From assembly GCA_031290955.1 (NCBI GenBank), contig JAISLJ010000193.1, positions 1 to 6,653 of the forward strand: DNA of 6,653 bases, in the 5' to 3' direction. This DNA comes from Zoogloeaceae bacterium. Its GTDB lineage: Bacteria > Pseudomonadota > Gammaproteobacteria > Burkholderiales > Rhodocyclaceae. The notes beneath the pieces are model-generated. The model was not told the origin of the DNA. It did not search any database and worked only from the letters and a program-made list of their open reading frames with translations. This document shows, one piece after another, positions 1 through 4,903 of this stretch (position 1 is the stretch's first letter; each line of letters opens with the position of its first letter). The position numbers and the translations under genes are program-made.

Positions 1-211
1 TCCAGCAGGCGACCAGCGGAAACACCAGAAAAAACACAAGCCACAGCCCGCCCGGACAAAGGGCGAAAAAAACGAATATCGCCGCCGCGATAAGCGTGGG
101 ACAGATGCTTTTGGGGGACGGACTGGTTTCGCGCATGGCGTTTTTCCGATATGGCTCAACCGTCCAGATGCGCCCAAGTCTTTTGCCTGAAATCGTAGTG
201 ATAGGTTTCAT
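1..211 (-). CDS. Small membrane protein, partial (runs off the left edge)
   Basis: An open frame on the minus strand starts at ATG 209-211 and stays open to base 1, giving 70 residues with no stop. The first ~35 residues are polar and basic (begins MKPITTISGKRLGRIW). From about residue 39 it becomes strongly hydrophobic (LIAAAIFVFFALC, then PGG, then LWLVFFLVFPLVAC), which reads as two membrane helices joined by a tight turn. An internal ATG at 134-136 would give a shorter product starting MRETSPSPK; neither start has a clear Shine-Dalgarno sequence. I do not recognise the family. Hydrophobicity and the absence of stops are the only support, so the gene is probable rather than certain. Confidence 0.42.
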   Translation of the reverse strand, partial: MKPITTISGKRLGRIWTVEPYRKNAMRETSPSPKSICPTLIAAAIFVFFALCPGGLWLVFFLVFPLVACW

Positions 212-581
212 GGATTCTGCATAACAATACCCTTTGGTTCATGGGATGTGTTCGAAAAGGTCAGGCTGAGCGTTGGGTGCCTTGATGCGCAAGCCTTTGC
301 GCCGTGGCAGATGAGGACAGCGTCGAGTTCGCCACGCTTACACGCTGCAATACGGTTTGACTTCCTCAACCTGCCCGCCGACCAGAGAAAAAATCGCCCG
401 CGCCGTGGATGAATTCCTGATGGGCGGCTCGCTTTTGCCGAGGTGGGACTCCGCCCGCCGGATTTTCGCGCAAAGCACAATCAGTACCGTCATCAACAAC
501 AAACCCGTACTTGTCAAGGGAAAATGGCGACGCATGGTGCGTTACGAATGACTGGACGAATGAAATTGCTGTCCACAGGAC
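212..581. other. Stretch without a convincing gene; possible gene remnants
   Basis: No ORF here combines a start, a ribosome binding site and a recognisable protein. On the plus strand, 315-551 is open and the part from about 390 reads as protein-like (ending GKWRRMVRYE), with no plausible start; it could be the tail of a decayed gene. On the minus strand a short frame ending at 241 (peptide ending NAQPDLFEHIP) also looks like a C-terminus but is preceded by an in-frame stop. An 8-base direct repeat ACGAATGA lies at 544-551 and 556-563. The best reading is an intergenic region with eroded coding sequence. Confidence 0.4.
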
Positions 582-1421
582 TCAAGCCAGGAGGAGTTCT
601 TCCCAGTCTGCCGCGATCATTTCCAGATGGTGGCGTTCGCAGAAGTTGCGTTCCTTGGTGGAACTGGCGCGGCTGGGGGGGATCAGGGTCCAGCCGACGG
701 GAGTGGCGGCGTCGTAGAGGATGTCCGCGAGCAGCATGCGTTCCGTGTCGCGGGTAAGCGGCAGGCCCAGGAGCAGGTAGCGTTTTCCCTTGCGGTGGCT
801 TTTCAGGAAGGCCGGGATGGCGAAGCCGCCCATGAGTTCGGTGATGTAATCCACATAGTCGGCGTCGGAAGCGACGTACTGGGGCCGGGGCCTTGGTGTG
901 CCCACCGGCTTGAAAAGGACGGGAAGAGCAGGGTCTGCCGCTTCCTGGGCGATTTCCGTATGGACGCCCGCCCGATACTCGAAGAGCCGGAAGCGGTATT
1001 CCGTGCCGCCCGTCCGGGCCAGGCCCACGACCAGGGTGTGCGCCACATCGGCGTAGGAATCCTGCAACTGGGTATCCCGGTTCAGGTCGATCACATAGGG
1101 CGGGCGGATTTCCTTCAGCCAGTCGTGCAGTCTGGCACGTGTCCAGGCTGTTTCGCCGTAGGTGCGGGTGAGAAAGGTATCCACCACCCGCCGACCGCGC
1201 TTCAGTTCCACGTTCATGGCGGCGCGGGGGAATTCGTACATGAGGCGACGGGACATGGGCTTGCCGCCGTTCATGGCGAGGATCAGGGAATCGCTGTCGG
1301 CGGGGATGGAGCGCCCGTCGGCAAGGGCGGTCACGTCCCGGAGGATGTCGTAGCCAAGGCAGGGAACGATGGAACCATCCTTCAGGCCCCCGATGAGCTG
1401 TTGACGCAGATCTGGCTGCAT
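582..1421 (-). CDS. SIR2-like (SIR2_2-type) protein, stand-alone
   Basis: This encodes a 279-residue soluble protein with the layout of the SIR2-like superfamily. The N-terminal strand-loop IVPCLGYDIL (18-27) sits where the NAD-binding glycine motif lies. VIDLNRDTQLQDSY (110-123) matches the 'TNxD' segment, LPVLFKPVGTPRP (167-179) sits where canonical sirtuins have the 'K-HG' motif, SDADYVDYI (185-193) follows, and RYLLLGLPLTRDTER (214-228) is the C-terminal 'LGxSxxD' segment. The catalytic histidine of true sirtuin deacetylases is not visible: valine occupies the place of the HG histidine. NAD or nucleotide binding or hydrolysis is therefore more likely than deacetylation, but that is inference. 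The start at 1421 is chosen over the upstream ATG at 1487 because the extra 22 residues look unrelated and the 1421 start has a weak purine-rich AGAGA upstream. It is divergent from gap. I recall similar proteins from diazotroph genomes near nif genes; no nif gene is present here. Confidence 0.85.
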   Translation of the reverse strand: MQPDLRQQLIGGLKDGSIVPCLGYDILRDVTALADGRSIPADSDSLILAMNGGKPMSRRLMYEFPRAAMNVELKRGRRVVDTFLTRTYGETAWTRARLHDWLKEIRPPYVIDLNRDTQLQDSYADVAHTLVVGLARTGGTEYRFRLFEYRAGVHTEIAQEAADPALPVLFKPVGTPRPRPQYVASDADYVDYITELMGGFAIPAFLKSHRKGKRYLLLGLPLTRDTERMLLADILYDAATPVGWTLIPPSRASSTKERNFCERHHLEMIAADWEELLLA

Positions 1422-1526
1422 GTAGGTCTCTTCACACAAGAAAGGTTCTTGCTGGCGAGCAAGTTTTGCGCCACGCAGGGAAATCATGCGGATGGGCGCG
1501 TTTTCCCGAAAATGGCGGCAAGGTTT

Positions 1527-1542
1527 TGTCGGCTTTCCGACA
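1527..1542. repeat. Perfect inverted repeat in the SIR2/gap divergent region
   Basis: TGTCGG-CTTT-CCGACA is a perfect 6-bp stem with a 4-base loop. It is in the 259-base region between the divergent SIR2-like and gap starts and is not followed by a T tract on either strand, so it is not a terminator. It could be an operator or a leader hairpin of the SIR2-like transcript. A second, longer-range dyad, CCCGGCC (1561-1567) with GGCCGGG (1593-1599), lies beside it. Confidence 0.35.
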
Positions 1543-1582
1543 TGGGCCGTTCCGCTTTCTCCCGGCCCAAGGCGCGCAAGGC

Positions 1583-1611
1583 TTCAGGAAGAGGCCGGGG
1601 CGGAGTATGAT
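1583..1611 (+). promoter_or_regulatory. Possible sigma70 promoter of gap
   Basis: TATGAT at 1606-1611 is a good -10 hexamer (5 of 6 to TATAAT). The hexamer 17 bases upstream, TTCAGG (1583-1588), is a poor -35 (3 of 6). A start near 1618 would leave a leader of about 63 bases before the gap ATG. The case rests mainly on the -10 and the correct spacing. Confidence 0.3.
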
Positions 1612-1680
1612 TGTGCGTTTTTGCCGCATGCCGGAAGTTCTTCTTGCATGCCATTGTTTCCCGAACGAGGAGGAAAATCC

Positions 1681-2706
1681 ATGCCGATCAAGGTTGCCAT
1701 CAATGGTTTTGGCCGCATTGGCCGTTGCACGTTTCGCGCCATTCACGAACAGGGGCTGGCGGAGGAATTCGATGTTGTCGCCATCAACGCTTCCGGCGAC
1801 CTCGCCACCAACGCCCACCTGCTCCAGTACGACAGCACACACGGGCGCTTTGCTGTCCCGGTTGCGACCGAAGGCGAAAATCTCCTCGTCGTCGGCGGCA
1901 AGAAAATCCCCTTTTATTCCACCAAGAATCCCCTGGAAATTGATTGGTCCCGGCATGGCGTTGAACTCTTGCTGGAATGCACCGGCGCTTACACGAGCAA
2001 GGAGAAGGCCGCCGTCCTCCTGGCGCAGGGTGCAAGAAAGGTGCTCATCTCCGCGCCGGGCGGCGACGATGTTGATGCCACCGTGGTGTATGGCGTCAAT
2101 GAGGGCGTGCTTGCCGCCGCCATGACTGTGGTCTCCAACGCTTCTTGCACCACCAATTGCCTCGCACCCGTTGCCCGCGTGCTCTCCGAGAATATCGGCA
2201 TCCGGCAGGGTCTGATGACCACCGTGCACGCCTATACCAATGACCAGGTGACGGTTGATGTGCGCCACAAGGATTTGCGCCGGGCGCGCGCGGCGGCGGT
2301 CAACATCATCCCGACCAAGACCGGCGCGGCCAAGGCCGTGGGCTTGGTGCTGCCGCAACTCAAGGGACGTTTCGACGGCTTTTCCCTGCGCGTCCCGACC
2401 CTGAATGTTTCCTTGGTAGACCTCACATTCGTGCCCGAACGCGCCACCACGCGCGAGGAAATCAACGCCCTCATGCACGCCGCCGCCCAAGGCTCCCTGA
2501 AGGGCATCCTCGCGGTCAACGACGCCTCGCTGGTCTCCTCCGATTTCAACCATACGCCCTTTTCCTCCACCTTCGACGCCACGCAAACCCGCGTGCTGAC
2601 CGGAAAAGACGGAGAACAGCTCGTCAAGGCGCTTGCCTGGTACGACAACGAATGGGGCTATTCATGCCGGATGCTGGACGTGGCGCGCGCCTGGGTCCGG
2701 GCCTGA
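1681..2706 (+). CDS. gap: Glyceraldehyde-3-phosphate dehydrogenase, class I
   Basis: The 341-residue product is a full-length cytosolic GAPDH, which interconverts glyceraldehyde-3-phosphate and 1,3-bisphosphoglycerate in glycolysis, gluconeogenesis or the Calvin cycle. The nucleotide-binding motif INGFGRIGR is at 7-15. The catalytic cysteine is C156 in SNASCTTNC and its partner histidine is H183 in TVHAYT. HKDLRRAR (196-203), PTKTGAAKA (211-219) and the C-terminal WYDNEWGYS (320-328) are all intact. The start at 1681 is set by AGGAGG at 1668-1673, seven bases upstream; the frame is open further upstream to 1486, but that extension resembles nothing in the family. At the cofactor-selecting loop the protein reads INASGD (35-40) where NAD-specific enzymes such as E. 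coli GapA have INDL. INAS is shared with the NADP-preferring GapB of Bacillus, so NADP use, or dual use, is a reasonable inference. Confidence 0.98.
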   Translation: MPIKVAINGFGRIGRCTFRAIHEQGLAEEFDVVAINASGDLATNAHLLQYDSTHGRFAVPVATEGENLLVVGGKKIPFYSTKNPLEIDWSRHGVELLLECTGAYTSKEKAAVLLAQGARKVLISAPGGDDVDATVVYGVNEGVLAAAMTVVSNASCTTNCLAPVARVLSENIGIRQGLMTTVHAYTNDQVTVDVRHKDLRRARAAAVNIIPTKTGAAKAVGLVLPQLKGRFDGFSLRVPTLNVSLVDLTFVPERATTREEINALMHAAAQGSLKGILAVNDASLVSSDFNHTPFSSTFDATQTRVLTGKDGEQLVKALAWYDNEWGYSCRMLDVARAWVRA

Positions 2707-2717
2707 TTCGCATGATT

Positions 2718-2745
2718 CCCGCGCTTGCCCTCTGGCGCGGGCAAG
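2718..2745 (+). repeat. Two overlapping, mutually exclusive hairpins before the next RBS
   Basis: Stem A pairs CCCGCGC (2718-2724) with GCGCGGG (2735-2741). Stem B pairs CTTGCCC (2724-2730) with GGGCAAG (2739-2745). Both are perfect 7-bp stems, and they share bases 2724 and 2739-2741, so only one can form at a time. Stem B ends one base before AAGGAGG (2746-2752), the ribosome binding site of the gene at 2763. There is no T tract, so this is not a standard terminator for gap. Confidence 0.4.
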
Positions 2746-2762
2746 AAGGAGGAGAGGACAAA

Positions 2763-3041
2763 ATGATGGATTGCAGGAAATCCTCCGCTGCTTCCTTCGT
2801 GCTGTTGCTGGGGTTGGTTCAGAAGATTGCGTTTCGCCGTGGCGAGGCAGCAGAAGGTCTTGTCACCGTGACGCTTTCCAGGCCGGATGTTGGCATTCAG
2901 GTGTACCAGCAACGCAGTATCTTGATGGTGGATTTCCAGAATGTGCTTTTGCCGGAGAATCTGCGCCGCCGGTTGGATGTGATAACGATCACAACAGGGG
3001 AAAAGGACGGGCGCTTCGGGATTTTCCCCGCGACCGCATGA
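2763..3041 (+). CDS. Short secretin-related protein: single PilQ AMIN-type domain
   Basis: The 92-residue ORF has a strong Shine-Dalgarno sequence, AAGGAGG at 2746-2752, ten bases before the ATG. Residues 1-20 (MMDCRKSSAASFVLLLGLVQ) look like a signal peptide start: a basic n-region, then a hydrophobic core, but no clear cleavage site. The rest resembles the second AMIN domain of type IV pilus secretin PilQ: AFRRGEAAEGLVTVTLS (23-39), a strand ending ILMVDF (50-55), then LPENLRRRLDV (60-70). In PilQ, AMIN domains bind peptidoglycan and place the secretin in the outer membrane. PilQ is usually around 700 residues; the secretin domain and all other parts are missing. After RRLDV the usual TDFGTPV segment is absent, and the sequence resumes with ITITTGEKDGRF. 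It looks like an internally deleted remnant of a pilQ-like gene, but it keeps a good RBS and its stop overlaps the next start (ATGA). It may be a functional mini-protein or a decaying gene. Confidence 0.6.
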   Translation: MMDCRKSSAASFVLLLGLVQKIAFRRGEAAEGLVTVTLSRPDVGIQVYQQRSILMVDFQNVLLPENLRRRLDVITITTGEKDGRFGIFPATA

Positions 3042-3652
3042 ATGATTTTTTCGCCGCCTACCTGTTTTGCTGGATCAGCGCCTGTCTGGTGGCCGTTGGT
3101 ATTTTCGTCCGCCGCGCCGGAGGCCTGGAAATCACCCGGCGCGCATATTGGCGCTTTCTGCTGCGTCCCTGGAAACTCATCACCTTCGCCATCGCGTCCC
3201 TGGGATTGATGGGGATCGCGCCCTATACGGGCGACATGACCTGGGACGCCTTCGACGCCGCGTTCATGTCCGCACTGACCTTTGCCACCGCGCCCTGGGC
3301 CGTCGGTGTGCTGTACAGGACATTGCGCGGACAGGCTTCCCTCGCGGCGGCCTACGTCGCTGCCTGCGCCTGGATGTTCTCGGCAAGCTGGTCGTATGAT
3401 CTTTACCTGCTCTTGCGCGACGGCGCGTATCCCGAAACCTGGGCCGCCAACATCGGCGCGTCTTCCATCCTCTATTGCGCCGCCGGTCTCCTGTGGAACC
3501 TGGAAGACCGCGAGGGCTGGGGCGTCATTTTCGCCTTCATGGCGGAGCCTTGGCCCCCGGATGCGCGCGCGGACGGCTTTGCGCGCGTCGTCTGGTTCGC
3601 CCTGCCATTCATGCTGCTGGCGGGCATCGCCATCCTGAGCTTCGTCTGGTGA
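3038..3652 (+). CDS. Uncharacterised six-helix inner-membrane protein
   Basis: The 204-residue protein starts at ATG 3038, which overlaps the stop of the preceding AMIN-type ORF in an ATGA arrangement (3038-3041). There is no good RBS of its own, so translation probably depends on termination of that ORF. Hydrophobic segments suggest helices at about residues 4-24, 44-62, 72-93, 100-121, 137-154 and 183-203. Several aromatic and charged residues lie in the loops, for example RRAYWRFLLRPWK at 34-46 and SWSYDLYLLLRD at 117-128. A soluble loop at 155-182 contains EDREGWG and PWPPDARADG. I do not recognise the family and see no transporter or enzyme motif. The frame is open upstream to 2633, but that part shadows the end of gap and the AMIN-type ORF. 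Confidence 0.82.
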   Translation: MNDFFAAYLFCWISACLVAVGIFVRRAGGLEITRRAYWRFLLRPWKLITFAIASLGLMGIAPYTGDMTWDAFDAAFMSALTFATAPWAVGVLYRTLRGQASLAAAYVAACAWMFSASWSYDLYLLLRDGAYPETWAANIGASSILYCAAGLLWNLEDREGWGVIFAFMAEPWPPDARADGFARVVWFALPFMLLAGIAILSFVW

Positions 3653-3678
3653 AATTTCCGTCTGGCGACGAGGGCGTT

Positions 3679-3699
3679 TTTCGGGTATGTTTCGGGTAT
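3679..3699 (+). repeat. Tandem 10-base repeat upstream of trpG
   Basis: TTTCGGGTAT occurs at 3679-3688 and again at 3690-3699, an 11-base period, about one helical turn. It lies in the 87-base gap between the membrane protein and trpG. The spacing would suit two binding sites on the same DNA face, but chance cannot be excluded. I see no convincing promoter or terminator in this gap. Confidence 0.35.
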
Positions 3700-3739
3700 T
3701 TCCGCGCAGACAAACGCACTGCGGCAACAAGGAAGAACC

Positions 3740-4339
3740 ATGCTCCTGATGATCGACAACTATGATTCCTTCACCTACAACATCGTGCAATATCTTGGAG
3801 AACTGGGCGCGACGGTGCAAGTGTTCCGCAATGACGCGATCACGCTGGAAGGCATCGCGCGCCTGGCGCCGGATCATCTCGTGGTCGGCCCCGGCCCGTG
3901 CGCTCCGGCGCAGGCAGGGATTTCGCTTGACGTGATTCGTTCCTTCGCCGGCAAGATTCCACTTCTGGGTGTTTGCCTGGGGCATCAGGCGATCGGCGCG
4001 GCCTTCGGCGGACGGATCGTGCATGCCCGGCAACTGATGCACGGCAAGGTCTCGCCCGTCCGGCATCATGGCGAAGGAGTGTTCCGCAGTCTTCCCGATC
4101 CGCTCGCCTGCACCCGCTATCATTCGCTCGCCATCGAACGCGAAAGCCTGCCCGATTGCCTCGAAATCACGGCCTGGACGGAGGATGGCGAAATCATGGG
4201 TGTGCGGCATCGCGCTTTTGCCGTTGAAGGCGTGCAATTCCATCCGGAATCAGTGCTCTCCGAACATGGGCACACGCTCTTCACCCACTTTCTGGAACAA
4301 AAAGCAGCGACGACAGCGACCAGGGAAGCCTTGGCATGA
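3740..4339 (+). CDS. trpG: Anthranilate/aminodeoxychorismate synthase glutamine amidotransferase
   Basis: This 199-residue class I glutamine amidotransferase releases ammonia from glutamine for TrpE (anthranilate, tryptophan pathway) or PabB (aminodeoxychorismate, folate pathway). The hallmark N-terminus MIDNYDSFTYN is at 4-14, the oxyanion region GPGPCAPAQAG at 50-60, the nucleophile C79 in GVCLGHQ, and the His-Glu pair H168/E170 in VQFHPES. Length and residues are complete. The ATG at 3740 follows AAGGAAG. No trpE, trpD or trpC is adjacent, unlike the usual trpEGDC cluster. This copy could therefore be an amphibolic enzyme serving both pathways or the pabA-type copy; sequence alone cannot separate TrpG from PabA. 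It shares ATGA with the downstream DUF1992 gene. Confidence 0.95.
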   Translation: MLLMIDNYDSFTYNIVQYLGELGATVQVFRNDAITLEGIARLAPDHLVVGPGPCAPAQAGISLDVIRSFAGKIPLLGVCLGHQAIGAAFGGRIVHARQLMHGKVSPVRHHGEGVFRSLPDPLACTRYHSLAIERESLPDCLEITAWTEDGEIMGVRHRAFAVEGVQFHPESVLSEHGHTLFTHFLEQKAATTATREALA

Positions 4340-4707
4340 ATTTTCTGGATGGCCTGGTCGAACAACGCATCGCCGCTGCGGCTGCACAGGGCGCATTCAA
4401 CGACCTGCCCGGCGCGGGCAGACCGCTGGCACTGGAAGAGGAGTTGCTGACGCCGGAAGACCTGCGCCTTGTCAATCGCATTCTGAAAAACGCGGGCCTC
4501 GTCCCGCCCGCCGTGGAAAAACGGCAAGAGCGCACCCGCCTGTGCCGCCAGCTTCCGGAAGCAAGTCCGGAAACGCGCCACCGCCTCATGAAGCGCATCC
4601 TCGCCCTGGACATGGCTCTGGAAGCAGAACGCGGCCAATCCCTGTGCATCCCGCAGGAATACTCCGCCCCCCTCGCGGAACGTCTTATCGGATCGGAGGA
4701 CAGGTAA
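4336..4707 (+). CDS. DUF1992 (DnaJ-homologue-C28-type) domain protein
   Basis: The 123-residue protein shows the DUF1992 signature at its N-terminus: VEQRIAAAAAQGAFNDLPGAG (8-28) followed by RPLAL (29-33). Next come PEDLRLVNRILKNAGLVPP (40-58) and a helical, charged C-terminal half. Despite the 'DnaJ homologue' label used for this family, no J domain or HPD motif is present. The bacterial members have no firmly assigned role that I know of. The start at 4336 lies inside the stop of trpG (ATGA at 4336-4339), so the two are almost certainly on one mRNA and translationally coupled. The protein has no signal peptide and should be cytosolic. Confidence 0.88.
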   Translation: MNFLDGLVEQRIAAAAAQGAFNDLPGAGRPLALEEELLTPEDLRLVNRILKNAGLVPPAVEKRQERTRLCRQLPEASPETRHRLMKRILALDMALEAERGQSLCIPQEYSAPLAERLIGSEDR

Positions 4708-4735
4708 CGGCAGAGGGCATTTCCGGTTGCTTGCG

Positions 4736-4758
4736 GCGATCTCCATCGCGGTGCAAAT
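4736..4758 (+). terminator. Weak terminator candidate after the trpG-DUF1992 pair
   Basis: GCGAT-CTCC-ATCGC (4736-4749) can form a 5-bp stem with a 4-base loop. A short run, AAATTTT, follows a few bases later. The stem is short and the T tract brief, so this is only a candidate; transcription may instead continue or end by Rho. Confidence 0.2.
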
Positions 4759-4781
4759 TTTCCCCTGTCCTTCGGATTTCC

Positions 4782-4810
4782 TTGCGACATCTTCCGTGAA
4801 GTTCTACAAT
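4782..4810 (+). promoter_or_regulatory. Sigma70-like promoter of the TPR gene
   Basis: TTGCGA (4782-4787, 4 of 6 to TTGACA) is followed after exactly 17 bases by TACAAT (4805-4810, 5 of 6 to TATAAT). A transcript would begin near 4817, about 87 bases before the TPR start codon. This is the best promoter match I found in the window. Confidence 0.55.
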
Positions 4811-4813
4811 CGC

Positions 4814-4832
4814 GTCATTCCAGTTGAATGAC
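4814..4832 (+). promoter_or_regulatory. Perfect palindrome across the predicted start site (operator or 5' hairpin)
   Basis: GTCATTC-CAGTT-GAATGAC is a perfect 7-5-7 inverted repeat beginning four bases after the -10 hexamer and covering the predicted transcription start near 4817. In this position it suits a repressor operator; it could also form a hairpin at the very 5' end of the TPR mRNA. No T tract follows, which argues against a terminator. No regulator gene is visible nearby. Confidence 0.4.
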
Positions 4833-4903
4833 CCAAATCGGGCGGATTCCGCTTGTTGGTTTTTGGGCGTTGATGAACCTTTGTTCCCCGAAAGGAAGTT
4901 TCC

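Noticed and set aside
474..517. Minus-strand TTGACA (517-512) as a promoter for the left-edge membrane gene
   Set aside because: The -35 is perfect, but no acceptable -10 lies at 16-18 bases and the gene starts about 300 bases away.
338..535. Minus-strand 65-codon ORF with a signal-like N-terminus
   Set aside because: There is no ribosome binding site and no family resemblance, and it overlaps equally weak frames on the other strand.
582..1421. SIR2-type antiphage defence system (Thoeris, SIR2-HerA, DSR or SIR2-argonaute)
   Set aside because: No TIR, HerA helicase, argonaute or other partner gene is adjacent, the protein is a single domain of 279 residues, and its neighbours are housekeeping genes.
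627..1610. Long plus-strand ORF opposite the SIR2-like gene
   Set aside because: It is the antisense shadow of a recognisable protein, rich in Gly, Ala and Arg and without any family motif.
1432..2586. Long minus-strand ORF of 384 codons opposite gap
   Set aside because: It mirrors the highly conserved gap coding region; the codon bias of a GC-rich gene leaves the antisense frame open.
2897..4243. Long minus-strand ORF of 448 codons opposite the membrane protein and trpG
   Set aside because: It spans two well-supported plus-strand genes and their junction, and its translation is low-complexity with no motif.
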